64,000 nucleotides of DNA from assembly GCA_965222015.1 (NCBI GenBank), contig CBDCTL010000001.1, forward strand, positions 186,001-250,000, written 5' to 3'. Source of the stretch: JANQPX01 sp965222015 (GTDB lineage Bacteria > Pseudomonadota > Alphaproteobacteria > Geminicoccales > Geminicoccaceae). The translations under genes were made by a program, and so were the position numbers. The notes under the pieces were generated by a model. That model made no database searches. It had not been told where the DNA came from and was given only the letters and a program-made list of their open reading frames with translations. Of this stretch, positions 25,854 through 34,555 are shown in pieces. Each line of letters begins with the position of its first letter. The stretch's first letter is position 1.

Positions 25854-27118
25854 CCGTGCATGTCGTCGGCGCCGGCCTGGCGGGGCTCGCCGCCGCCGTG
25901 CGGCTGGCGTCCGGTGGCGCTCGCGTGGCCCTGCATGAGGCGGCGCCGCAGGCCGGCGGGCGCTGCCGATCCTATCACGACGCCGCGCTGGGTCGCATCG
26001 TCGACAACGGCAGTCACCTGATGCTCGCAGGCAATCGGGATCTGCACCGCTATCTCGAAGCGATCGACGCCGAAGACGGCCTGATCGGCCCCGAGGAGGC
26101 CCGTTTTCCCTTTCTCGACATGCGAACCGGCGAACGCTGGGACATTCACGTCGACGACACGCATCGTTTTTCCTGGCTCGCCGATCCGACACGGGACGTC
26201 CCCGGTGCGGGTCTTCACGAACGCCTCGCTGTCCTTCGTCTCGCCTTCACCGGCCGAAACGCGACCGTCAAGGCCTGTCTGCGCGAAACCGGCAGCCTCT
26301 GGGAGCGGTTCTGGGAGCCTATGGCGACGGCGGTGCTGAACACCCCGCCCGAGCGCGCTTCCGCGAGGCTGCTCAAGGCGGCCCTGCGGGAGAGTTTCGC
26401 GATGGGGGGCGCCGCCTGCCGGCCGCTGATCGCGAAGGAAAGCCTCGCGGCCGCCCTGATCGATCCGGCGCTCGCCTTTCTCGGCAGGCATGACGTCGAC
26501 ATCGGCTTCGGCCACCGCGTGCGCGCCGTCGAGCTCTCCAACCGTGCGGAAATCCTCCGTTTCACAGGCTTCGATCGACCGCTAGGTCCCGAGGATCACG
26601 TCATTCTCGCCCTGCCGCCCGCCCAGGTCGCGGATCTACTTCCGGGCGTTCCGGTGCCGAAGGGCGCCCATCCGATCGTGAACGCGCATTTCGCGGTGCC
26701 CGGGCGGGTGCGCCTGCCGGGCGACTCGATGCTGCTCGGTCTGATCGGCGGCACCGCGCAGTGGCTGTTCCTGCGGGACGGCATCGCCAGCATCACGGTG
26801 AGCGCCGCCGATCGGCTCGCCGAGGAGCCGGCCGATACCGTCGCCGCCGGGCTCTGGGCGGAGACCGCGAAGGCGCTCGGCCTTGCCGCCGATCCGCTGC
26901 CCGCCCACCGCGTCATCAAGGAAAAACGCGCGACTTTCTCGCAGACTCCGGCCGAGATCGTGAAACGGCCGTCCGCCGGAACCCGCTGGTCCAACCTTCA
27001 CCTCGCCGGCGACTGGACCGACACGAGCCTGCCCGCGACCATCGAAGGCGCTGTCCGTTCCGGCCACATGGCGGCCGATGCCGTCCTCGCCGGGCGTGCG
27101 GCCGGAGCCCATTCATGA
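25850..27118 (+). CDS. hpnE: Hydroxysqualene dehydroxylase HpnE
   Basis: A 422-residue FAD-dependent oxidoreductase of the amine-oxidase fold. It opens with the dinucleotide site VHVVGAGLAGLAAAVRLA followed by EAAPQAGGRCRSY, and the C-terminal FAD segment is NLHLAGDWTDTSLPATIEGA. HpnE reduces hydroxysqualene to squalene. It is coupled to hpnD and to the following MATE gene by ATGA overlaps. Squalene-hopene cyclase is not in the window. Confidence 0.95.
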   Translation: MTVHVVGAGLAGLAAAVRLASGGARVALHEAAPQAGGRCRSYHDAALGRIVDNGSHLMLAGNRDLHRYLEAIDAEDGLIGPEEARFPFLDMRTGERWDIHVDDTHRFSWLADPTRDVPGAGLHERLAVLRLAFTGRNATVKACLRETGSLWERFWEPMATAVLNTPPERASARLLKAALRESFAMGGAACRPLIAKESLAAALIDPALAFLGRHDVDIGFGHRVRAVELSNRAEILRFTGFDRPLGPEDHVILALPPAQVADLLPGVPVPKGAHPIVNAHFAVPGRVRLPGDSMLLGLIGGTAQWLFLRDGIASITVSAADRLAEEPADTVAAGLWAETAKALGLAADPLPAHRVIKEKRATFSQTPAEIVKRPSAGTRWSNLHLAGDWTDTSLPATIEGAVRSGHMAADAVLAGRAAGAHS

Positions 27119-28518
27119 GTACGAAAAACCTTCGCCCGACCGTCGATCCGATCCCCGGCCTGATCCGCAAGATCGCCGTGCCCGCCGGCACCGGCATGCT
27201 GTTCCAGACCCTCTTCAATGTCGTCGACACCTTCTATGCGGGCCTGATCTCGACCGAGGCGCTGGCAGCACTCGCCGTCTCCTTCCCGGTCTATTTCGTC
27301 GTCATCGCGCTGGTGGTCGGCATCGGCCACGGCGCGTCGGCGCTGATCGCGAATGCGCTCGGCGAGGGCGAACCGAGGCGCGCCTGCCGTCTTTGGGGAC
27401 AAGCCCTCCTGCTCGCGATGATCACCGGCGCGCTGGTCGGCCTCTACGGCCTCTTTTTCACGGATCCGCTGTTTCGCCTGATCGGCGCCGAAGGCGAAAG
27501 CCTCGAGCTGGCGCGGCGCTATCTCGTGCCGATCCTGCTTTTCGCGTTCCTCTTCCTCTTGAACGCCGCCTGCAACGGCATGCTGACCGCCCAGGGCGAC
27601 GCGCGCTCCTTTCGAAACGCCCTGATCGCAGGCGCGCTTTTGAACGTCGTCCTGAACCCGCTTTTCATGTTCGGTATCGGCCCGCTTCCGGGCTTCGGCG
27701 TGCTCGGCATCGCGATCTCGACCGTGCTGATCCAGGGGCTGCAGCTCGTCTATCTCTGGCGTCGCTGCCGTCGGAGCGAGCTCGGCCGTCATTTTACGCT
27801 CGCCAGCCTCAAGCCCGACGTCGAGGCCATGATCTGGCTGCTTCGCCAAGCCGTGCCGGTGACCGGCCAGATGCTGACCACCGGCATCGGGCTGTTCGCG
27901 ATCACCTTCTTCATGGGCCGGCACGGCGAGGCGGCGATCGCCGCTTACGGCATCGCGCTACGCATCGAGCAGATCGCGATGCTGCCGATGGTCGGACTCG
28001 GCACGGCGACGCTGACCCTGGTCGGCCAGAATCACGGCGCGCGCGAGGTCGATCGCGTCGACGCCGTCGCCCGCATCTCGCTCGGCTACGGCGTCGTCCT
28101 GATGGCGCTCGGCGCGGTTCTCGTCTGGCTGTTCCGGGCACCGGTCATGTCGCTGTTCACGGGCGATCCGGACGTCGTCGGCCTGGGCGCCGCCTATCTC
28201 GCCGTCGCCGTGCTCAATCTCCCCGCCTACGCCCTCCTCATGATCGGAAGCTCGACGCTCCAGGGCATGAAACGCCCGATCTTCCCCCTGATCATCGGCC
28301 TCTTCCGCCACGTGCTGGGGCCTATGGTGGTGCTCTGGCTGCTCGATCCCGTCCTCGGCTACGGCCTGCCCGGCATTTATTGGGGCATTTTCGCCGTCGC
28401 CTGGATCGGCGCATTGACCACACTCCTCTACCTCCGCTATCGCCTTGGCGCGGCCAGGGGCGTCGACTTGCCTGGGACGGCGACGTCGGACCGGGTTTCA
28501 ATGGGGAGAGGCGGATGA
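27115..28518 (+). CDS. MATE-family efflux transporter
   Basis: A 467-residue membrane protein with about 12 hydrophobic segments and an internal two-fold repeat. MATE landmarks are KIAVPAGTGMLFQTLFNVVDTFYAG in helix 1 (residues about 16-40), GMLTAQGDARSF and, in the second half, ALRIEQIAMLPMVGLGTATLTLVGQN (positions about 282-307). It should export a cation or drug-like solute using Na+ or H+. The start codon overlaps the hpnE stop, so it belongs to the squalene operon. That raises the untested idea of a lipid or hopanoid-related substrate. Confidence 0.93.
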   Translation: MSTKNLRPTVDPIPGLIRKIAVPAGTGMLFQTLFNVVDTFYAGLISTEALAALAVSFPVYFVVIALVVGIGHGASALIANALGEGEPRRACRLWGQALLLAMITGALVGLYGLFFTDPLFRLIGAEGESLELARRYLVPILLFAFLFLLNAACNGMLTAQGDARSFRNALIAGALLNVVLNPLFMFGIGPLPGFGVLGIAISTVLIQGLQLVYLWRRCRRSELGRHFTLASLKPDVEAMIWLLRQAVPVTGQMLTTGIGLFAITFFMGRHGEAAIAAYGIALRIEQIAMLPMVGLGTATLTLVGQNHGAREVDRVDAVARISLGYGVVLMALGAVLVWLFRAPVMSLFTGDPDVVGLGAAYLAVAVLNLPAYALLMIGSSTLQGMKRPIFPLIIGLFRHVLGPMVVLWLLDPVLGYGLPGIYWGIFAVAWIGALTTLLYLRYRLGAARGVDLPGTATSDRVSMGRGG

Positions 28519-29639
28519 ACGCGACCAGCATGATGACGGCGGTGGTGACGGACGGGCAGGGCGGACCCGAGGTCATGAAGCTCGGCGAGGCGCCGATGCC
28601 GGAGGCGGGCGAGGGCGAGGTGCTGATCAGGATTGCCGCGACCGCCGCCAATCGCGCCGACACCCAGCAGCGAAAGGGCAACTACCCGCCGCCGCCCGGC
28701 GAGAGCGAGATCATGGGCCTCGAATGCGCGGGCGTGATCGAGGCGCTGGGCGTGGGCGTCGAAGGCTGGAAGGTCGGCGACCGGGTGATGACGCTCCTGG
28801 GCGGCGGTGGCTACGCCGCGTTTGCGAAAGCGCCCGCCGGCACGCTCATGGCCGTGCCCGAGGGTTTCTCGATGACGAAGGCTGCCGCCATTCCCGAGGT
28901 CTTTCTGACCGCCTATCTCAACATTTTTCGCGAGGCCGGCCTGAAGCCTTCGGAAACCCTCCTGATGCATGGCGGCGCTTCGGGCGTCGGCACGGCGGCG
29001 ATCCAGCTCGCCAAGGCACTCGGTCCGTCCGAGGTGATCGTCACCGTCGGCAGCGAGGACAAGGCCAGATCCTGCCAGGACCTCGGCGCGGATCACGCCA
29101 TCCTCTACAAAGAGGAAGACTTTGCCGAGCGCGTCCTCGAGATCACCGAAAAGAGGGGCGCCGACGTCATTCTCGACCACATCGGCGGCGGTTACTTCGA
29201 GAAGAACATGAAGTGCCTCGCGGTCTATGGCCGCCTCGTCATCATCGGCCTCATGGGCGGCGCCAAGTCCGAAATCAACATCGGACGCATGATGGTCAAG
29301 CGCCAGCGCGTCATCGGCTCGGTGCTGCGCGCCCGATCGATCGCGGAGAAGACGACGCTCACCGAAGCCTTCAGGAGTGAAGCGCTCGGCAAGTTCGCGT
29401 CCGGCGATCTGAAGCCCGTGGTCCACGACGTCCTGCCGCTCGCGGACATCGTGAAGGCCCACGAGATGATGGAAGCCAACGCCAACACCGGCAAGATCAT
29501 CCTGACCGTGGACGACAACTCACCTGAAGACGGCGTCGCCGGGCGGCGTCACGAGCCGGCGTTCATCCCGGTCGCGACCATCAGATCGTTTCTGACCGCG
29601 GTGACGCCGGGCAATGCGCGGATGATCGCCTCGGCGTGA
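28515..29639 (+). CDS. NAD(P)H quinone oxidoreductase, PIG3 family, with C-terminal extension
   Basis: A 374-residue zinc-free medium-chain dehydrogenase. Evidence: MGLECAGVIEALG, the quinone-oxidoreductase signature LMHGGASGVGTAAIQLAKALG around the NADP site, and DHIGGGYFEKNMKCLAVYGRLV. PIG3-type enzymes are normally about 325-335 residues and end near GKIILTV; here about 40 further residues (from SPEDGVAGRR) follow. This may be read-through after loss of the original stop. The start overlaps the MATE stop (ATGA), so it is the fifth gene of the hpn operon. Confidence 0.9.
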   Translation: MNATSMMTAVVTDGQGGPEVMKLGEAPMPEAGEGEVLIRIAATAANRADTQQRKGNYPPPPGESEIMGLECAGVIEALGVGVEGWKVGDRVMTLLGGGGYAAFAKAPAGTLMAVPEGFSMTKAAAIPEVFLTAYLNIFREAGLKPSETLLMHGGASGVGTAAIQLAKALGPSEVIVTVGSEDKARSCQDLGADHAILYKEEDFAERVLEITEKRGADVILDHIGGGYFEKNMKCLAVYGRLVIIGLMGGAKSEINIGRMMVKRQRVIGSVLRARSIAEKTTLTEAFRSEALGKFASGDLKPVVHDVLPLADIVKAHEMMEANANTGKIILTVDDNSPEDGVAGRRHEPAFIPVATIRSFLTAVTPGNARMIASA

Positions 29640-29679
29640 CGGCTCTGCTCTGTCGATTGTCGACGAGGCCGCTGATGCT

Positions 29680-30432
29680 TCACACTCGTTGCACCTCGCC
29701 TGGCGTCACGTTCACGTCGAACAGCGTGTCGAGGGTCCTGGTCCGACTGTCGCCTCGAAGGGCCGCGCGGATGGCGGCGCGGAGCTTGAGATCCGCGAGC
29801 CGGGCGCGGGACTCCTCGGTCTCGGCGAACGCCGGCTCGGCGAGCATGCGCTTCAGCATGGCGACGCCGACCTCCACCGGAATCTTGGCCGCGTTGATCA
29901 CCATGTCGAAATTCAGCGTGTGCTCTGCCAGTTATAATGATGACCGAGCCGGCTCATCGCCTGGGTGTGTTGCGGCGTCGTTCTTCTCGATCTCGCGCCT
30001 GGCCGTCCGGATCCGCGATGCCGATGCGGTCCATCGTGATCCCTCAATGTTAAGATAACGATCCACATTTTAAATGCCGATCATGAGCTCCATCGGCGCG
30101 CAGACCCGCACCGACAGGATGTGGGGCACCGAATGCAGCAGGTGGGCGGCACCCCAGCCGCGGATCAGAACATTGCCCCTGGAAGCGAGGTCGAAGACGT
30201 CTTCCGCCGTGAACAGGGAGAGACTCTTCTCGTCGATGTTCCAGCGTTCCAGAAGCACCGGCTTCGCCTTCGAGAAATCTGTTCACCGCGCTGCTGCCGA
30301 CGCGCATCTTGTCGGCGACATGCTCGACGACTTCGTGCTGAACCAGCTGGATCCCGATCTCCTCGGCCAGCCCGAGCGCGATATCGCGGATCCGAGCGAG
30401 CCCATTTCGCGAGTCATGGCGATAACCGGCAT
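29680..30432 (-). pseudogene. Decayed cytidylate-kinase-like protein with BON-like tail
   Basis: One gene can be traced through at least three frames from ATG 30432. It runs MPVIAMTREMGSLG; then, after a shift, DIALGLAEEIGIQLVQHEVV and VADKMRVGSSAVNRFLEGEA; then, after another, LLERWNIDEKSLSLFTAEDV and RGNVLIRGWGAAHLLHSVPH. A disrupted patch near 29935-30070 holds stops. The end is MVINAAKIPVEVGVAMLKRM and RARLADLKLRAAIRAALRGD. The pieces match the cytidylate-kinase-like family (AAA_26 fold) and the closing helix resembles a BON domain start. Multiple indels make this a true pseudogene, though I cannot exclude sequence errors at one site. Confidence 0.8.
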
Positions 30433-30575
30433 AGTGTCTTTCTCCCAAACGATTCTTCATCCAATCACGAAATTATGAGAAGAATGGGAGATCGTAGCAA
30501 GACGACTTCGGCGATAGTCGGGCACCGCGCGATGCGGGCCAGGGAGGGGAGGCCGCCACGATTCGGGCTTGCCGG

Positions 30576-30606
30576 TTGACGCTATTTTGGTGTCTGGTAT
30601 ACCAGA
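30576..30606 (+). promoter_or_regulatory. Promoter with overlapping GntR operator
   Basis: A -35-like TTGACG (30576-30581) is followed after 16 bases by TATACC. The -10 lies inside the perfect 14-bp palindrome TCTGGTATACCAGA (30593-30606). TGGTATACCA-type dyads are typical operators of FCD-subfamily GntR regulators. The site lies 31 bases before the GntR start, so autoregulation and control of oxc are likely. Confidence 0.7.
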
Positions 30607-30637
30607 TACCTGAAACCAAGGAAGTCAGGCGCCAGGG

Positions 30638-31363
30638 ATGCGACGGGAGTTCATCGTCAAGCCGGTCGAAGGCAGTTTCAGCCTGAAGGAGCACATTTAC
30701 GACGTGCTCAAGGAAGGCATCATGGCGATGGACATCTATGCCGAGGACGCCCGCCTCAAGCTCGACGAACGCCAGCTCTCCGAACAGCTCAACATCAGCC
30801 GCACGCCGATCCGCGAGGCCCTCGCCCGTCTGGAACAGGAGGGGCTGGTGCGCGTGATCCCGCGGCGCGGCGTGTTCATTCTCAGAAAGTCGGTCGACGA
30901 AATTCTGGAGATGATCACCGTCTGGGCGGCGCTGGAGAGCATGGCGGCGAGGCTCGCGACCGAGCGTGCGAGCGACGCCGAGATCGCCTCGCTGCGAAAG
31001 CTGCTCGCCAGCTTCGGCCGGGACGAGGCCAAGACCCATCTGGACGAGTACTCCGAGGCCAATATCCGCTTTCACCGGCGTATTCTGGAACTCTCCGGCT
31101 GCGATCTGCTTTTGAGCATCGCCGACGGCCTGTTCCTGCACATGCGCGCGATCCGCGCACGGACGATGACCGAAGGTGATCGCGTCGCCCGCTCGATCGT
31201 GGATCACGAGCACATCATCGAAGCGATCGAGGCGCGCGACTCCGATCTCGCCGAACGCATGGTGCGCGAGCACACCATGAAGCTGCATGAACATGTAAAA
31301 CGCACATGGGTCGAACCTGACAGATCCGATAACGTCGAAACGCCGAAGGAGATGGCCCTCTAG
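30638..31363 (+). CDS. GntR-family (FCD) transcriptional regulator of the oxalate locus
   Basis: A 241-residue regulator. The N-terminal winged helix contains LDERQLSEQLNISRTPIREA and LARLEQEGLVRVIPRRGVFI (residues about 43-85). The C-terminal FCD ligand domain (residues about 95-225) has conserved metal-type histidines in ANIRFHRRILELSG and the HEHIIEAIEARD helix. FCD regulators sense carboxylates or acyl compounds. It lies 34 bases before oxc on the same strand, so an oxalate- or formyl-CoA-responsive switch is a reasonable inference. Confidence 0.93.
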   Translation: MRREFIVKPVEGSFSLKEHIYDVLKEGIMAMDIYAEDARLKLDERQLSEQLNISRTPIREALARLEQEGLVRVIPRRGVFILRKSVDEILEMITVWAALESMAARLATERASDAEIASLRKLLASFGRDEAKTHLDEYSEANIRFHRRILELSGCDLLLSIADGLFLHMRAIRARTMTEGDRVARSIVDHEHIIEAIEARDSDLAERMVREHTMKLHEHVKRTWVEPDRSDNVETPKEMAL

Positions 31364-31397
31364 GCGCGACCATCGCCCGGGCCGAAGGAGACGCACA

Positions 31398-33143
31398 ATG
31401 TCCGAAGCCGCCGCCGCGGTCGCCGGGAATGCCGACGCCATCGAAGAGGCCGCTCTTACCGATGGATTCCATCTTCTCATCGACGCATTGAAGCTGAACG
31501 GCATCGAGACGATCTATGGCGTGCCCGGCATTCCGATCACCGACCTCGGTCGGATGATGCAGGAGGAGGGGCTGCGCGTTCTGTCTTTCCGCCATGAGCA
31601 GAATGCCGGCAATGCCGCTGCGATCGCGGGTTTTCTCACCAAGAAGCCGGGCATCTGCCTCACGGTCTCCGCCCCCGGCTTCCTGAACGGCCTGACGGCG
31701 CTCGCCCATGCCAACACCAATTGCTGGCCGATGATCCTGATCTCCGGCTCCTCGGAGCGCGAGGTCGTCGATCTGATGCAGGGCGACTACGAGGAGATGG
31801 ATCAGCTCGCGATCGCGAAGCCGCTCTGCAAGGCGGCCTATCGCATCCTGCATGCCCGGGATATCGGCATCGGCGTCGCGCGCGCCATCCGTGCCGCCGT
31901 GTCCGGCCGGCCGGGGGGCGTCTATCTCGATATTCCCGGCAATCTGCTCGGTCAGGTGATGGACGAGGTGGAGGGCCAGAAATCGCTGGTCAAGGTTATC
32001 GATCCGGCGCCGGCGCAGATACCGTCGGCCGAAGCGATCGAGCGCGCGCTCGACGTCATCAAGGGTGCAAAAAAACCGCTGATCATCCTCGGCAAGGGTG
32101 CTGCCTACGCTCAGGCGGACGAGGCCGTGCGCGCCTTCGTCGAAACCTCCGGCATCCCCTACCTCCCCATGAGCATGGCCAAGGGCCTGTTGCCGGACAC
32201 CCATCCCCAGTCCGCGGGTCCGGCGCGCTCGCTGGTCCTCAAAGAGTCCGACGTGGTCGTGATGGTCGGGGCGCGCATCAACTGGCTCCTGTCCCACGGC
32301 AAGGGCAAGCAGTGGGGCGAGCCCCATTCCACCCGGTTCGTGCAGATCGACATCGAGCCCAAGGAGATGGACAGCAATGTCGAGATCGCGGCCCCCGTCG
32401 TCGGCGATATTTTTTCGTGTTTGACCGCGCTTACAGACGCCATGGGAAAGGATTGGCAAAAGCCGCCGTCCGAGTGGACCGAAGCGGTGAGCGCCAAGAA
32501 AAACGCCAATATCGAACGCATGGCGCCGACGCTGCGCAACAACAGCTCGCCGATGAACTACGCCGCAGCGCTCGGCGCGCTGAAGCGGGTGATCGCCGAA
32601 CGTCCTGATGCCATCCTGGTGAACGAAGGCGCCAACACGCTCGACTTCGCCCGCTCGATCATCGACATGCACAAGCCGAGAAAGCGGCTCGATGTCGGCA
32701 CCTGGGGCGTGATGGGTGTGGGCATGGGATCGGCGATCGCGGCGGCCGTGGAAACCGGCCATCCGGTTCTGGCGGTCGAGGGCGACAGCGCCTTCGGCTT
32801 TTCCGGCATGGAGATCGAGACGATCTGCCGTTACAAGCTGTCGGTCTGTGTCGTGGTCTTCAACAATAACGGCATCTATCGCGGCACCGACAAGAACCGC
32901 TCCGGCGGCGAGGACCCGGCCCCCACCGTGTTCGTCGAGAACGCGCGCTATGACATGATGATGGAGGCCTTCGGCGGCATCGGCGTCCACGCCTCGAACC
33001 CGGATCAGCTTTACCGCGCCGTGTCCGATGCCATGGACAGCGGCAAGCCGACCCTGATCAACGCCGCCATCGATCCGGCCGCCGGCAAGGAAAGCGGCAA
33101 TATCGGCTCGCTCAACCCGCAAAGCGTGGTCAAGAAAAAATGA
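31398..33143 (+). CDS. oxc: Oxalyl-CoA decarboxylase
   Basis: A thiamine-diphosphate enzyme that converts oxalyl-CoA to formyl-CoA and CO2. It has 581 residues, the usual length. The cofactor-activating Glu67 lies in SFRHEQNAGNAA, and the ThDP/Mg motif runs from GDSAFGFSGMEIET to VVFNNNGIYRGTD. The distinctive phrases IYGVPGIPITDLGRMMQEEG and GSSEREVVDLMQGDYEEMDQ separate Oxc from acetolactate synthases. The start has GAAGGAGA upstream. It is paired with frc downstream. Confidence 0.97.
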   Translation: MSEAAAAVAGNADAIEEAALTDGFHLLIDALKLNGIETIYGVPGIPITDLGRMMQEEGLRVLSFRHEQNAGNAAAIAGFLTKKPGICLTVSAPGFLNGLTALAHANTNCWPMILISGSSEREVVDLMQGDYEEMDQLAIAKPLCKAAYRILHARDIGIGVARAIRAAVSGRPGGVYLDIPGNLLGQVMDEVEGQKSLVKVIDPAPAQIPSAEAIERALDVIKGAKKPLIILGKGAAYAQADEAVRAFVETSGIPYLPMSMAKGLLPDTHPQSAGPARSLVLKESDVVVMVGARINWLLSHGKGKQWGEPHSTRFVQIDIEPKEMDSNVEIAAPVVGDIFSCLTALTDAMGKDWQKPPSEWTEAVSAKKNANIERMAPTLRNNSSPMNYAAALGALKRVIAERPDAILVNEGANTLDFARSIIDMHKPRKRLDVGTWGVMGVGMGSAIAAAVETGHPVLAVEGDSAFGFSGMEIETICRYKLSVCVVVFNNNGIYRGTDKNRSGGEDPAPTVFVENARYDMMMEAFGGIGVHASNPDQLYRAVSDAMDSGKPTLINAAIDPAAGKESGNIGSLNPQSVVKKK

Positions 33144-33156
33144 GTGATGTGATCAC
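33144..33156. promoter_or_regulatory. Palindrome GTGAT-GTG-ATCAC after oxc
   Basis: A perfect 5-3-5 dyad starting on the base after the oxc stop codon. A sister dyad lies at 33241. Together they bracket the oxc-frc gap and may bind one regulator, giving frc its own control. Confidence 0.45.
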
Positions 33157-33240
33157 GGCATTGACGTTGACCGCCATTGCTGAAGGGGCCGGTCTGCGCC
33201 CTGGTTTGACGGCGCCAAAGTCTTGACATGGAACGAGCCA

Positions 33241-33253
33241 GTGACGTGGTCAC
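33241..33253. promoter_or_regulatory. Palindrome GTGAC-GTG-GTCAC before frc
   Basis: A perfect 5-3-5 dyad 18 bases before the frc start, the same pattern as 33144-33156. A TTGAC-like element (tcttgacatgg, about 33221) lies just upstream. Its position over the frc leader suits a repressor operator. Confidence 0.45.
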
Positions 33254-33271
33254 ACCGCACGGGAAGCACAG

Positions 33272-34545
33272 ATGAAAGCACTTGAAGGCGTCAAGATCCT
33301 CGACTTCACCCACGTCCAGTCGGGACCGACCTGCACGCAGCTGCTCGCATGGTTCGGCGCTGACGTGATCAAGGTGGAGCGGCCTGGCGTCGGCGACGCC
33401 ACCAGGAAGCAGCTGGTCGACGTGCCGGGTGCCGACTCCCTCTATTTCACCATGCTGAACCACAACAAGCGCTCGATCGAGCTGAACTCGAAGAACGAGA
33501 CCGGCAAGGAAGTGCTGACCCGGCTGGTCGAGGAATGCGACGTTCTGGTGGAGAATTTCGCGCCGGGCGCTCTCGATCGCATGGGCTTCTCCTGGGAGCG
33601 CATCCAGGAGATCAACCCGCGCCTGATCATGGCCTCGATCAAGGGCTTCGGTCCCGGCAAGTATCAGGACTGCAAGGTCTACGAGAACGTCGCGCAGTGC
33701 GCCGGCGGCTCCGCTTCGACCACCGGCTTTCTCGACGGGCCGCCGGTGGTGACGGGTGCGCAGATCGGCGACAGCGGCACCGGGCTGCATCTCGCGCTTG
33801 GCATCGTCACCGCCTTGTTCCACCGGGAAAAGTCCGGGCGCGGACAGCGGGTGACCTGCGCCATGCAGGACGGCGTCCTCAACCTCGCCCGGGTGAAGAT
33901 GCGCGATCAGCAGCGCCTGGCCGCCGGACCGCTGAAGGAATACTCGCAGTTCGGCGAGGGCATTCCCTTCGGTGAGGCGACCCCGCGCGCCGGCAACGAT
34001 AGCGGCGGCGGACAGCCCGGCCGCATTCTGAAATGCAAGGGCTGGGAGCAGGACCCCAACGCCTACACCTATTTCATCATCCAGGCCGCCGTCTGGGAGA
34101 AGGTCTGCGACGTGATCGGCGAGCCGGAGTGGAAGACGAAGGAAGGCTACGCCAAGCCGCCGGAGCGGCTCGACAAGCTGAACGAGATCTTCGATCGGAT
34201 CGAGCAATGGACCATGACCAAGACCAAGTTCGAGGTCATGGATATCTGCAACCCCCACGACATCCCCGTCGGCCCGATCCTGTCGATGAAGGAGATCTCG
34301 GAGGATGAGGCCTTTATGCTACCGGCACCATGGTCAAGGTCGACCATCCCGAGCGCGGCGAATATCTGAGCGTCGGCTGCCCGATCAAGCTGTCCGACAG
34401 TCCGGCCGAGGTGAAACGCTCACCCCTGCTGGGTGAGCATACCGAGGAAATTCTGAGCGATGTCCTCGGCTATAGCGGCGACGATCTCGACCGGGTCATC
34501 GCTTCCGGCGCCGTCGGCGAGGTCAAACGTGATGCGGCGGATTAG
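33272..34545 (+). CDS. frc: Formyl-CoA:oxalate CoA-transferase, apparent frameshift near 34311
   Basis: A class III CoA-transferase that moves CoA from formyl-CoA to oxalate. The opening GVKILDFTHVQSGPTCTQLL, ENFAPGALDRMGFSWE and YENVAQCAGGSASTTGF match Frc, and the catalytic Asp lies in QIGDSGTGLH. The frame is intact to SMKEISEDEA, then breaks at about 34311-34313. The next frame continues as ATGTMVKVDHPERGEYLSVG and SPLLGEHTEEIL to a stop at 34545. Restoring one base gives about 424 residues, the normal Frc length. As read, the protein ends at 34369 and loses its last domain piece. A sequencing error or a recent mutation are both possible. Confidence 0.93.
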
Positions 34546-34555
34546 GGGATAGATC

